Positions 26,566 to 35,351 of a stretch of DNA of 64,000 nt are shown here, one piece after another. Source of the stretch: Mesobacillus zeae (GTDB lineage: Bacteria > Bacillota > Bacilli > Bacillales > Cytobacillaceae); assembly GCF_003570705.1 (NCBI RefSeq), contig NZ_QWVT01000023.1:44645-108644 (forward strand). Direction: 5' to 3'. The translations under genes were made by a program, and so were the position numbers. Numbering within the stretch: position 1 is the stretch's first letter; each line of letters starts with the position of its first letter. The notes below the pieces were generated by a model. That model had not been told where the DNA came from and did not search any database. It saw only the letters and a list, made by a program, of their open reading frames with translations.

Positions 26566-27509
26566 TGAAGCACTCGTTAGCTGCTGATTTCTCTTTGCTG
26601 ATGGTCGCGCTCGTATGGGGAGCCACTTTCGTCCTTGTACAGAATGCCATTGCATTTCTTGAACCATTTTCCTTTAATTTCGTCAGGTTTGCACTTGCGG
26701 CGGTCCTCTTGTTCCTATGGCTGTTCCTGTTTGAAAGAACGCAGCTTACAAAGGCAAGTGTTCCTCTACTGAAGTCCGGGTTCATTCTAGGTTTGCTTCT
26801 TTTTATCGGCTATGCCTTCCAAACGATGGGATTGGAATTAACCTCTTCTTCCAAAACAGGGTTCATAACAGGTATGAGTGTTGTGATGGTGCCGCTCTTT
26901 TCAATCGTATACTTTCGGCAGCGGCTCGGATTTAACGCGCTTGCAGGAGTTATTGCAGCGGCTGCCGGGCTCTACTTCATGACAATGACAGACATCAACA
27001 GTCTTAATTTAGGAGACGGTTTGGTCTTTATTTGTGCAATCGCTTTTGCACTGCATATCGTGATGACCGGAAAGTTCAGCAGCCAGTATCCCGCACTGCT
27101 TCTCACCACTGTTCAAATCTCAACTGTCGCTGTCCTTTCCGGAATTTCATCATTTCTGTTCGAAGGCTGGGAGAACGCGTTCAATCCTAAAGTCCTGCTA
27201 TCAGGAAGCGTGCTGTCCGCACTTCTTATAACTTCTATCCTTGCAACGGCTGCTGCTTTTTTGATTCAGACGAATTTCCAGAAGCATACTACAGCTACAA
27301 GGGTTGCATTGATTTTCGCCATGGAGCCTGTCTTTGCGGCTGTCACAGGATATTTGTGGGCGGGTGACCGTTTATCATACAGCGCCATTTTCGGATGCTG
27401 TATGATTTTTGCAGGTATGATTCTTGCGGAAATGCCTGGTGAACTTCCAAAAGGGTTCAGGAAAATCTTTATTCTTCCTGAAAAAAAGGGAGCTGACAGG
27501 GAGGCTTAG
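26565..27509 (+). CDS. EamA/DMT family transporter
   Basis: A 314-residue membrane protein with ten predicted helices in two EamA halves (for example LMVALVWGATFVLVQNAIAF at the start of the first and DGLVFICAIAFALHIVMTG at the start of the second). DMT-type proteins export metabolites or amino acids; the substrate is not evident. The start ATG overlaps the stop of the upstream RNase H-like gene, so translation is coupled. The terminator stem includes the stop codon. Confidence 0.9.
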   Translation: MKHSLAADFSLLMVALVWGATFVLVQNAIAFLEPFSFNFVRFALAAVLLFLWLFLFERTQLTKASVPLLKSGFILGLLLFIGYAFQTMGLELTSSSKTGFITGMSVVMVPLFSIVYFRQRLGFNALAGVIAAAAGLYFMTMTDINSLNLGDGLVFICAIAFALHIVMTGKFSSQYPALLLTTVQISTVAVLSGISSFLFEGWENAFNPKVLLSGSVLSALLITSILATAAAFLIQTNFQKHTTATRVALIFAMEPVFAAVTGYLWAGDRLSYSAIFGCCMIFAGMILAEMPGELPKGFRKIFILPEKKGADREA

Positions 27510-27530
27510 CCTCTTGTCAGCTCCTTTTAA
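27489..27530. terminator. bidirectional terminator between convergent genes
   Basis: GGAGCTGACA-GGGAGGCTTAGCCTC-TTGTCAGCTCC forms a long stem. T-runs flank it on both strands, so it serves the EamA gene and the 89-residue gene on the other strand. Confidence 0.85.
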
Positions 27531-27796
27531 AAAGGAAGGAGTTCTTTTTCCTTTATATATTGAAGTGCTTCTTTCTTTGTATTGATCTTATTTAAAGCAA
27601 AGGTTTCAAGCAGTGAAATATAGAAACTTCCATCAAAGGCCTTCTGTGCTTTAAGAGTTACTTCAATGGCGGCAATGACTAATTCATCCGACATCCCAGT
27701 ATAGTGCTTGCCAAAATAAATAAAACCGCTGGCGTCTTCCCCAATTTGAAAGCCCTTGCTTTGCAATGTGTACAAATAATCATCTAATGTTTGCAC
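27527..27796 (-). CDS. small conserved protein, DUF6123-like
   Basis: The 89-residue protein MQTLDDYLYTLQSKGFQIG has GFIYFGKHYTGMSDELVIAA and DGSFYISLLETFALNK, which I associate with DUF6123, a Bacillaceae family of unknown function. It is mostly helical and soluble. The gene stands alone between the EamA terminator and yuiD. Confidence 0.7.
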   Translation of the reverse strand: MQTLDDYLYTLQSKGFQIGEDASGFIYFGKHYTGMSDELVIAAIEVTLKAQKAFDGSFYISLLETFALNKINTKKEALQYIKEKELLPF

Positions 27797-27865
27797 TACG
27801 GGTCAATCCTCTCTGCCTTCACTTTCTAACTCTAATTAAATAGTACCAGAGGAATCGACAAAATC

Positions 27866-28327
27866 CTACCATTTTTTTGATAACCGGTATCCCGCAAAAC
27901 CAAGCAATGCTCCTAGTAATGCGCCGCCGAGCACTTCTCCAGGCTTATGACCAAGAACCTCCTTGAGCGGGTCAGGAGCTTTCTCAACATAAGGTACCGG
28001 ATCATTTTCATGAATTTTATCAATCAATTCATCAAGATCATTCACCTTTAAGGTTAGTTCTCCTGTCTGCCTCCTGATTCCCTGGGCATCATACATGACG
28101 ATTAAACCAAAAACCACCGAGAGGGCAAAGTCGATGGTAGGTGTTCCCCTGTTTAAAGCTATGTAGGCAGCCAGTGAAGATACGCCTGCAGAATGGGAGC
28201 TCGGCATCCCGCCTGTTTCGAATAACTTCTCCGGCCTCCATTCCCCTTTTCTATAGTAATGGATTGGTATCTTGAGTCCCTGTGCTATACCAATGCTCGA
28301 TAATGCAATTATCACACCTTTATTCAT
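27866..28327 (-). CDS. yuiD: divergent PAP2 (DUF212) family membrane protein YuiD
   Basis: A 153-residue protein with four membrane segments. It has the DUF212 pattern GGMPSSHSAGVSSLAAYIAL, a conserved SxxH motif that recalls the PAP2 phosphatase active site, then DFALSVVFGLIVMYDAQGIRRQTG and the end KPGEVLGGALLGALLGF. Activity as a lipid phosphatase has not been shown for this group as far as I know. The gene starts with ATG at 28327; upstream spacing to sspL is 163 bases with both divergent. Confidence 0.9.
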   Translation of the reverse strand: MNKGVIIALSSIGIAQGLKIPIHYYRKGEWRPEKLFETGGMPSSHSAGVSSLAAYIALNRGTPTIDFALSVVFGLIVMYDAQGIRRQTGELTLKVNDLDELIDKIHENDPVPYVEKAPDPLKEVLGHKPGEVLGGALLGALLGFAGYRLSKKW

Positions 28328-28490
28328 TCCAGTTCACCTCTGCTTTATTTTTTAATAAACGTGTTGATTTTATACTGCATTAGCGCTCTTGTTCTCTGTC
28401 TTGTGTGAACTAATAATTATCAGGAGAGGTTATCTATTTATTCCACTATTTAAGGGCATGTTAAACAACAAAATGACGAGGAGGGTTAGC

Positions 28491-28622
28491 ATGAGCAAAA
28501 AGACAGGCAGGGGAACAAAAGCCCCCGGAGTCAATCCACAGGGGTACGGCCAGGATGCCGATCGGACAGAAGATCCAAAAACAGCTTTGGAAAACGCAGC
28601 TAAGCGCAGCAATACAAAGTAG
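28491..28622 (+). CDS. sspL: small acid-soluble spore protein SspL
   Basis: A 43-residue protein with the minor SASP pattern: PGVNPQGYGQDADRTEDPKT in the middle and ENAAKRSNTK at the end, like SspL of Bacillus subtilis. Such proteins are made in the forespore and stored in the core. The ATG follows GAGGAGGG with a five- to seven-base spacer. A sigma-G promoter should lie upstream but I could not point to a convincing one. Confidence 0.85.
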   Translation: MSKKTGRGTKAPGVNPQGYGQDADRTEDPKTALENAAKRSNTK

Positions 28623-28690
28623 CAGCAGATAAAAAACCAAAATTCGGCATTTAAACTATTCTGCGGAATATTCATTGTAAAATACAAAAA

Positions 28691-28737
28691 ACTGCCGCTC
28701 CCTGCCCTTTCGGGGCAGGGTAGCGGCAGCCTTTTTC
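28691..28737. terminator. bidirectional terminator between sspL and ypcP
   Basis: CTGCCGCTCCCTGCCC-TTTC-GGGGCAGGGTAGCGGCAG, a stem with one bulge, has T-runs on both strands. Confidence 0.9.
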
Positions 28738-28779
28738 AAAAAGACCATTTTCAACAACTGAAACGCTCACTGTTTTTCT

Positions 28780-29664
28780 TTAAGCGAGAATTGGGTTTGC
28801 AGGCAGCATTTTGTGAAGGCCTTTCAGTCCAATTTCGTCAAATTTAGCACTTACTTTTTCTCTGTCCAACTGAAAAAATGCGTGGTCAAGATGGCACTCC
28901 ACAGGGACATCACACTTGATTTCCGCAAGCCTTCTGCTCAAATGCAGCATTTCAAGGTCTTGTTCAATCTTCGTTTTTTGCCCCTTTGTCAGGTTATCAA
29001 GATTTTCGATGATCCCTTCAACACTGCTGTATTGCTGAAGAAGCTTGACAGCAGTCTTTTCGCCAATCCCGCGAACTCCCGGATAGTTATCGCTTGGGTC
29101 ACCCATCAACGCCTTCAAATCAATCATTTGTTCAGGCCAAATGCCTTTTTCGCCAAAAAGTGTATGGCGGTCGTGAACAAAATAGTTTCCATAGCCCTTC
29201 TGTAGCAAAATGACAGAAACTTGTTCGTCAATCAGTTGGAGGATGTCTTTGTCGCCAGTCAAAATCGAGATCCTGACATCCTTCGGTGCATTCTTTGCAA
29301 TCGTACCAATGCAATCATCCGCCTCAAAACCCTCAAGTCCGACATTTGGAATATCGAAAGCGGACACAACTTCCTTGGCTAGGGAGAACTGGGGAATGAG
29401 TTCAAGCGGCGCCTCTTGCCGATTCGCTTTATACAGGGGAAACATCTCATTCCTGAAAGTTTTGCTCCCCATATCCCAGCATACCGCCACATGTGTTGGC
29501 CCAAAGCCCGCAACTGCTGAAAGCATATGTTTGACAAAGCCATGGACTCCATTAGTTGGCACACCCTTAGAATTGAACATAAACTGACCGGTAACAGCAG
29601 TTGCGTAAAAAGCCCTGAACAGCAGTGCCATCCCGTCAATCAACATGAAATCTTGTTTTTTCAA
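28780..29664 (-). CDS. ypcP: 5'-3' exonuclease (YpcP)
   Basis: A 294-residue protein similar to the 5' nuclease domain of DNA polymerase I; it removes flaps and RNA primers. Acidic metal ligands are visible in MLIDGMALLFRAFYA, VCWDMGSKTFR, EGFEADDCIGTIAK, SILTGDKDILQLID and LMGDPSDNYPGVRGIGEKTA (the helix-hairpin-helix part). A TTG start (LKKQDFMLIDG) seven bases behind GAGGAGG gives the usual family length; the longer frame has an extra 25 codons without homologous pattern. Confidence 0.93.
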   Translation of the reverse strand: MKKQDFMLIDGMALLFRAFYATAVTGQFMFNSKGVPTNGVHGFVKHMLSAVAGFGPTHVAVCWDMGSKTFRNEMFPLYKANRQEAPLELIPQFSLAKEVVSAFDIPNVGLEGFEADDCIGTIAKNAPKDVRISILTGDKDILQLIDEQVSVILLQKGYGNYFVHDRHTLFGEKGIWPEQMIDLKALMGDPSDNYPGVRGIGEKTAVKLLQQYSSVEGIIENLDNLTKGQKTKIEQDLEMLHLSRRLAEIKCDVPVECHLDHAFFQLDREKVSAKFDEIGLKGLHKMLPANPILA

Positions 29665-29760
29665 AATCGTACCTCCTCGGTTGGAAGCCGGACACAACTC
29701 ATCTATTATATCATGGGGCGGAGCTGTTGGGCCTGCCAAATAATCCTGTGAAAATCCAGC

Positions 29761-30594
29761 TTATTCCTTGCCAGTTGAAATTATATTATCTTTATGCGAT
29801 ATCCAGTCGCTGAAACTGCCTGTGTACAGTTTTACATTTTTAAAGCCTGCTTCCTTCAGAGCAAGGAAGTTTGGTGTCGCTGTTATTCCAGATCCGCAAT
29901 AAACAACAATCGAACGATTTTTGTCATATTCCGAAAACCTTTTAGCCTGTTCTTCAGCACTCTTAAAAATTCCCTGCTCAAATGCACCTGCCCAGGGCAT
30001 GTTGAGTGCACCAGGAATATGGCCTGCTTTTTGATCGATAGGCTCCTCGATTCCGAGATACCTTTTTTCCTCTCTGGAATCGACCAGGATGCTGTCCCGA
30101 TGTTCAACTGCGTGCTTAACCTCGTATAAATCAGCAGCTATTCCCTGATTTATACGAGGTGTAAAGGAAGTTTCCTTATAAGAAGGAATTTCGGTTTCCG
30201 TTACCTTACCTGCTTTACACCATGCTGAAAAACCGCCATTCAGAACATATACCTTCTCATGCCCCGCATATTTAAGCATCCACCACAGTCTTGAAGCAAA
30301 GGCTTCACCGCCATTATCATAGGCCACCACGATTGTATCATTGCCTATCCCGTTCTTCTCCAGCTTCTCCCGGAAGCTTTCCATATTCGGCAACGGATGT
30401 CTTCCGCCGTGTTTCTCAGCGGCCCCTGACAAATCCTTTTCCATATCAAAATGGACAGCTCCCGGTATATGGCCCTGTAAGTAGTCAATCCTTCCTGCAT
30501 GGTGATCAGCCAGCGAAAAGCGGCAGTCCACCACCCTTACACTCTGTTCATTGAGCCTCTCAGCCAGCCATTCAGGTTTTACGAGATTTGTCAT
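29761..30594 (-). CDS. sulfurtransferase with two rhodanese domains
   Basis: A 277-residue thiosulfate/3-mercaptopyruvate-type sulfurtransferase. The first domain (residues 1-130) has VVDCRFSL and HIPGAVHFDMEKDLSG; it lacks the catalytic Cys and is regulatory. The second holds LVDSREEKRYLG, HIPGALNMPWAGAF and the active loop VVYCGSGITATPN with the catalytic Cys. The CGSGxTA loop is typical of thiosulfate:cyanide-type members. Its start overlaps the end of the YpbS-like gene by 23 bases. Confidence 0.93.
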   Translation of the reverse strand: MTNLVKPEWLAERLNEQSVRVVDCRFSLADHHAGRIDYLQGHIPGAVHFDMEKDLSGAAEKHGGRHPLPNMESFREKLEKNGIGNDTIVVAYDNGGEAFASRLWWMLKYAGHEKVYVLNGGFSAWCKAGKVTETEIPSYKETSFTPRINQGIAADLYEVKHAVEHRDSILVDSREEKRYLGIEEPIDQKAGHIPGALNMPWAGAFEQGIFKSAEEQAKRFSEYDKNRSIVVYCGSGITATPNFLALKEAGFKNVKLYTGSFSDWISHKDNIISTGKE

Positions 30595-30778
30595 GTTCTC
30601 CCCTCCATTTTTCCTTTTCCATTAGGTTCTTCACATGCTCCTTTGGTTCCCAGCAGTTAAACTTATAGTCTGGCTTTGTTTCGTAACCAAGCCGGCTGCA
30701 GTAATATTGGACACCTCTCTCGTCTCTGACCGAACAAAAATTAACACAAGTCGCACAAGCATGAAAGCGATTGTTCAT
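30572..30778 (-). CDS. small Cys-rich protein (YpbS-like)
   Basis: The 68-residue protein has ACATCVNFCSVRDERG, then YYCSRLGYETKPDYKFNCWEP, a C-x2-C-x3-C...C...C pattern that should bind a metal. The start ATG shares one base with the stop of dynA (TAATG), and the 3' end overlaps the sulfurtransferase start by 23 bases, so these genes are translated as a chain. The match to YpbS is from position next to dynA and size. Confidence 0.75.
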   Translation of the reverse strand: MNNRFHACATCVNFCSVRDERGVQYYCSRLGYETKPDYKFNCWEPKEHVKNLMEKEKWRGEHDKSRKT

Positions 30779-33700
30779 TAATGGAGATCCTCGCAATTCT
30801 CCCTGATGGCAGCCAGTTTTTCTTCAAGAGTACTAACCGGTATTTCAGAACCAATCGCGGATGAGATGGCCATGAAAAATTCAGAAACCTGATCTTCAAT
30901 GTCATCGAGCAGGAAAGAAAATTGGTTCTGCAATGCTTCACTGTAATGTTCTTTCATTCTCGCGTTTTCCATTTTCAAATATTCATCAGCAGGCAGCTGA
31001 AAAAGGTGCTCCAAATCTTCGCTCATCTGCTTTTTTTCGTTTTTTTCGAAAAAGGCTTTAGGATTTTTAAAGGCCCCGAGAGTCTTTCTGAAAACACCCC
31101 TGTCCATCGTCTTAAAAGCTTCCTCGAACTCCATTTCAGCAAAAGTCAAGGGATCTGCTTGCGTAAACGACAGTCCTGAATGGACTTTTTTGAGTTCCTT
31201 TGAAAGATTTTCCTGGAAGTCACTCATTATCTTCCCAATAAAATGTTCAACCCTGACAGTAGAAGCCCGAAGTTCCTGGGCAAAGTCGTAGCCGATGCTT
31301 GCTAGCAAATCCTCCAGCGAGGACTGCAAGGCTTTTTTCAGGTCCCTGCCGTCATCCTTCAAAACTGCCGGGTTGAATGCTTCGCGGAAGAATTCACCAA
31401 ACCGGAAAAAGACTCTTTGCTTAATATAATATACAAGCTCATCCGCTTCCTGCAGCATACGGAAAAGCAGCTGCTCCGGCACCTGATTTCTAATTGCAGC
31501 GACCGCTGCCTCCTTCGTCTCTGCCAATTCATCAAGCCTTCGCTGCTTCTTCTCACTGCTCTCCAGGGCAGACTGGATCATCTCCTCAAGCTGATTTACA
31601 GCCTGCTCCCATTTAGCGTTTGCTGAATCAATCGCCATCCCTGTCAGATCGTTCGCAATAAACGAGTAAAAAGATTCTTCAAAAGTAGCGAAACCGGAAT
31701 GCAAAGCTTCGGCATTTTCCCTTTTTTCCTTTAGGGCCAACATACTTGAAACTGGATAGAGATTTGGTTTCCTTATTCCGTATTTCATGAGTTGTTCACG
31801 GACATACTCAAGGACAGAATGCAACTCCACTTCTGAACCTGCGAGGTCAACTGCGTTTACCAGGAAGAACATTTTGTCTAGCTCAAAAGCATCTTTCACC
31901 CTGCCAAGCTGGATGAGAAATTCACGGTCAGCCCTTGAGAAAGCATGGTTGTAATAGGTGACAAACAGGATCGCATCAGAGTTCTTAATATAATCAAAAG
32001 CAACACCTGTGTGGCGTGCGTTAATTGAATCCGCTCCAGGTGTATCAACAAGCGTGATCCCTTCCCTCGTCAATGGACAATCGTAGAAGACCTCGATTAC
32101 TTCCACAAAGCAGGACTTTTCTTCATCGGCCACATAAGCAGGGAATGATTCCAGATCAAGGCTGAGCATTGATCCAAACCGTCCTTCAAACAAGCTGAAT
32201 CCATTGCAGAATGCCTTAAGGAAAGAAGCATGGAGCCTCTCTTCCGCCCCTCTATCCTCTGCTCCATTTATTGCGGCTGCTTTTAATACAGCCTCGTTCA
32301 AATTTTTAGCTGAAAGCCCAAAAAGCTTTAATGACCGGTTCACTTCTCCTAGCAGCTGTTCTGGATCCTTAGCTTTGACATGGACGGTTCCGTGCGGGTG
32401 CAGTCCATCAACAGGCTTGATTTTATTAATTGCCGCCGTCGTTGGATTGGGCGAAACAGGAAGCAGCTTTTCACCAATCAGAGCGTTGGCAAATGAAGAT
32501 TTGCCGGCACTGAATGCACCAAATAGCGCAACGGTAAATTGTCTGTTCTGAAGCCGGTATGCTTTATCCGAAAGCTCTCGTGATAATTTGCCAAGGCCGG
32601 GAAGATCGTTAATTTCATTCGCAGAATGCGTAAGCTTTCCAATCACCTCGCTGATATGCTGATGGAATTCTTCGAGGCTCTGGTCATTTTTTTTCTTCTG
32701 TCCCGTTTGGTCCTCCTCGGCAAAGACGTGCTCTGGCTTGTCATCATGAAGAGGAAGGACGTCGCCATTCTCCATGATTTCTTCATCAGCCTCAGGGGAT
32801 GCGAACAGTTCTTCCGGTTGGACACCGACGAATAATTCCTTGTCTGAATAGAGGATATCGAACACTTCACCCTTCAGATTGGACAAGGTATTCTTCCCCG
32901 CTTTCATTTCTTGATAGGCAGCTTCAAGAACGGAAAGCCGCTCCATATCTTTAAGCAGCTCATCTTTCTCTTCTTCAGCCTGTGCGGCTGCAGCCTTGGC
33001 AAGCGAAACCTTAAGCTGCTGGAGCTGTTTCCTCACTTCCATTTTCACTGCTTCTGTTGCATCATTTGTATAGACAAGCACATAATCCCCACTTAGCCCT
33101 GCACCGTCCTTGACGGTTTCTTCAAGAAGCTTAGGAGTGATTTCAACTTTAAAAGATTGCACACTTGCTGTCAGTCCGCTATCTTGCACTCCTTTATCTT
33201 TCATCCATTTCAACAAGTATTCCTTTAGATGCCACTCAATTTGAGTCTGTACTTTATCATTTAGGTTTGAGTGAAATCGTCCCAATCTTAGCGAACGTTC
33301 CTGCATCGTTTTTTGTTTGGCAAAAAACAGGCCGGCCTTAAAACCAGGCTGCATCGCCTTAAGATATTCCTCGGCAAGCTCTCTTGTCTCGAATGGCATA
33401 AGATAGGCATTCTTAAGGATTGAACCGATTCCAACGGATATCTCTTCCTCAAACCTGCTAGCCTGCTGTTCCAGTGCCCCAAGCTTCTCCTTTGCGTCTG
33501 ACAGTGCGCCTGAAAGCTTGGGCCGCTCTTCATTTGGTACTGTGTGCAAAGCTTCTTCAAAAGGGGTTATTTTTCCCTCGTACTCGTCTTGCAGGTCATT
33601 GATATGGTCCTCGGCTACTTTCACGAGCGACCTGCTGATGGAGCCCGGAAGAAAGGCTTCACGCGCTGAAATTTGATTCTTGATAAACTGGCGGAGCTCA

Positions 33701-34452
33701 TCAAACTGGTTCCCCGGCAAGTTCTCCTTTTTCAAAGAGGTATAGAAGATTCCCCCCGGCTTAACACCCCATGCTGCAAAAGAATCCGAAACACTTCTTT
33801 GAAACTCATCAAACCCAAGCTCCCCGCTGTTATGCTTGTCAATCTGATTGACAATCAGGTACAGGCTTTTTCCAGCATCAGTCAGTTCTTTAGCGAACAT
33901 AAAATTCAGTTCAGATTGCACATGGTTATAATCCATGACATAAAAAATAAGGTCTGCAAGATGCAGTGCAGATTCTGTCGCAATCCGATGAGCGTCATCC
34001 GCAGAATCAATCCCCGGCGTATCAAGAATGACGCAGTCCTCAAGCATTCGGGCGCCTCGGTGACTGATCTCAATAGCCTTAATACTATCTCCATCCCTGC
34101 AGTGATGCTTCACAGTTTTATAATCATATGGCGCCGGATAAAGCCGCGGCTTGCCTTCCTTGAAAAATACCCTGGCATATTCTTTCCCCGAGCGGACCTT
34201 GACGAGATTGGCGCTGGTCGGGATAGGGCTTGACGGCAGAATTTCTTCCCCAACAAGAGAGTTAATCATACTCGACTTTCCTGCCGAAAAATGCCCGCAA
34301 AAGGCAATGGCGAACTCCCTGTCAATTGCTTTCCTCCCAAGCTCCATCGTCCTTTCTAAAGCCTTCTGATCATTCCTTTCGGCAAAAAGTTCATGCAGCT
34401 TTGCTAGTTTTCGAATTAGTTTGCGCTCTTCTTGAGCAATTGTATGACCCAT
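30778..34452 (-). CDS. dynA: double dynamin-like GTPase DynA
   Basis: A 1224-residue fusion of two dynamin-like proteins. GTPase 1 has FCGHFSAGKSSMINSLVG (P-loop, near residue 50), ILDTPGIDSADDAH and VNQIDKHN; GTPase 2 has FGAFSAGKSSFANALIG (near residue 625), LVDTPGADSINARH and VNAVDLAG. The stretches in between and at the end are coiled coil and membrane-binding helix. DynA tethers and fuses membranes and helps the cell withstand phage and envelope stress. The start used is MGHTIAQEE, eight bases behind AAGGGG, 13 codons inside the open frame. YpbS-like and sulfurtransferase genes follow at once. Confidence 0.95.
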   Translation of the reverse strand: MGHTIAQEERKLIRKLAKLHELFAERNDQKALERTMELGRKAIDREFAIAFCGHFSAGKSSMINSLVGEEILPSSPIPTSANLVKVRSGKEYARVFFKEGKPRLYPAPYDYKTVKHHCRDGDSIKAIEISHRGARMLEDCVILDTPGIDSADDAHRIATESALHLADLIFYVMDYNHVQSELNFMFAKELTDAGKSLYLIVNQIDKHNSGELGFDEFQRSVSDSFAAWGVKPGGIFYTSLKKENLPGNQFDELRQFIKNQISAREAFLPGSISRSLVKVAEDHINDLQDEYEGKITPFEEALHTVPNEERPKLSGALSDAKEKLGALEQQASRFEEEISVGIGSILKNAYLMPFETRELAEEYLKAMQPGFKAGLFFAKQKTMQERSLRLGRFHSNLNDKVQTQIEWHLKEYLLKWMKDKGVQDSGLTASVQSFKVEITPKLLEETVKDGAGLSGDYVLVYTNDATEAVKMEVRKQLQQLKVSLAKAAAAQAEEEKDELLKDMERLSVLEAAYQEMKAGKNTLSNLKGEVFDILYSDKELFVGVQPEELFASPEADEEIMENGDVLPLHDDKPEHVFAEEDQTGQKKKNDQSLEEFHQHISEVIGKLTHSANEINDLPGLGKLSRELSDKAYRLQNRQFTVALFGAFSAGKSSFANALIGEKLLPVSPNPTTAAINKIKPVDGLHPHGTVHVKAKDPEQLLGEVNRSLKLFGLSAKNLNEAVLKAAAINGAEDRGAEERLHASFLKAFCNGFSLFEGRFGSMLSLDLESFPAYVADEEKSCFVEVIEVFYDCPLTREGITLVDTPGADSINARHTGVAFDYIKNSDAILFVTYYNHAFSRADREFLIQLGRVKDAFELDKMFFLVNAVDLAGSEVELHSVLEYVREQLMKYGIRKPNLYPVSSMLALKEKRENAEALHSGFATFEESFYSFIANDLTGMAIDSANAKWEQAVNQLEEMIQSALESSEKKQRRLDELAETKEAAVAAIRNQVPEQLLFRMLQEADELVYYIKQRVFFRFGEFFREAFNPAVLKDDGRDLKKALQSSLEDLLASIGYDFAQELRASTVRVEHFIGKIMSDFQENLSKELKKVHSGLSFTQADPLTFAEMEFEEAFKTMDRGVFRKTLGAFKNPKAFFEKNEKKQMSEDLEHLFQLPADEYLKMENARMKEHYSEALQNQFSFLLDDIEDQVSEFFMAISSAIGSEIPVSTLEEKLAAIRENCEDLH

Positions 34453-34545
34453 ATTCCAGACCCCTTGTGACAATTTTGTGAATAGCTTCATTATAATTAA
34501 TTCTTTACTATTTTCCTATATTTACAGCCTATTCTGTGAAAAATA

Positions 34546-34580
34546 AAAAGCCCGGTACAGGGACCGGACTTCAATCTAAG
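34546..34580 (-). terminator. terminator after ypbQ and the 28-aa peptide
   Basis: The minus strand has GTCCGGT-CCCTGT-ACCGGGC followed by TTTTTATTTTT. Confidence 0.85.
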
Positions 34581-34594
34581 TATAATCGTTCATT

Positions 34595-34681
34595 TTAGTG
34601 GGGTTTAATCACATTGCCCAATACATGTTTCATAACTGCTGCATAAATTACGACTGTTGACAAAACAAACAAAGGAACCAT
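34595..34681 (-). CDS. putative 28-aa membrane peptide
   Basis: MVPLFVLSTVVIYAAVMKHV and a short tail (LGNVIKPH) form one predicted membrane helix with a positive end. A GGTG-rich sequence lies seven bases ahead of the ATG. The stop is 15-20 bases before a strong terminator on the same strand, and the gene lies 97 bases behind ypbQ. Such an arrangement suggests a real short gene, but 28 codons can arise by chance. Confidence 0.4.
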   Translation of the reverse strand: MVPLFVLSTVVIYAAVMKHVLGNVIKPH

Positions 34682-34778
34682 TTGTTCACACCATCCTCAA
34701 GATGAGTTTTTTAAATGAGAATAAATATCAACCTCAATGAACAGTTTATCACCATTGATTCTCATTTTCAACTGGTCT

Positions 34779-35351
34779 CTATTGATTGTCATACTTATTT
34801 AACAAATTGGGCAAAAACCTGTTGCTTTTCTCGAACGCCGAGCCGTAATGAGTAAGCTCCTTCAAGGCTTTTTCCTCAGCAGGAATCCTAAAGGACAAAA
34901 TGATGATGTTGAGGACTGTAAAGACAACTGCGGTGATTACTGCGTTAAACATAAGCGGGATCACAATGATTTCAGTTACGACGACAACGTAATTAGGATG
35001 CTTCATTATGCGGTAAGGACCCTTTTGAACAACGTCTGCACCCGGAAGAATGATGATTTTTGTATTCCAGAAATTCCCTAGGGATGTAAGCGCCCAAATT
35101 CTCATTATCTGTGCAGCAAAAAATAATGAGAGCAACAGCGGCCAAAAATCCGAGAGTTCCCTGTTGAACCACTTCACTTCCAGAATCGTTGATAACAGGA
35201 ACGCAACATGAATGACAACCATTGCTTTATAGTGTCCCTGTCCTGTTTCTACAGCGCCCCTGGACTTCATCCAGCGTTCGTTTTTCCGGGCAATTATAAG
35301 CTCAGCCAGGCGTTGAAGGATCACAAAACCAATAAACAGATAAAAGGGCAT
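34779..35351 (-). CDS. ypbQ: isoprenylcysteine carboxyl methyltransferase family protein YpbQ
   Basis: A 190-residue membrane protein with about five helices. The ICMT signature appears as GPYRIMKHPNYVVVVTEIIV followed by FRIPAEEKALKELTHYG, where a Glu-rich segment binds SAM. It follows the polyketide synthase gene with a TGATG overlap, and published work on the Bacillus subtilis pair (bpsA-bpsB) shows methylation of the alkylpyrone made by BpsA. The ATG overlapping the bpsA stop is the start, because GAGGTGG then lies at proper distance. Confidence 0.9.
   Translation of the reverse strand: MPFYLFIGFVILQRLAELIIARKNERWMKSRGAVETGQGHYKAMVVIHVAFLLSTILEVKWFNRELSDFWPLLLSLFFAAQIMRIWALTSLGNFWNTKIIILPGADVVQKGPYRIMKHPNYVVVVTEIIVIPLMFNAVITAVVFTVLNIIILSFRIPAEEKALKELTHYGSAFEKSNRFLPNLLNKYDNQ

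Noticed and set aside
33673..34233. 186-codon plus-strand frame opposite dynA
   Set aside because: Antisense shadow of the first GTPase domain; no ribosome site.
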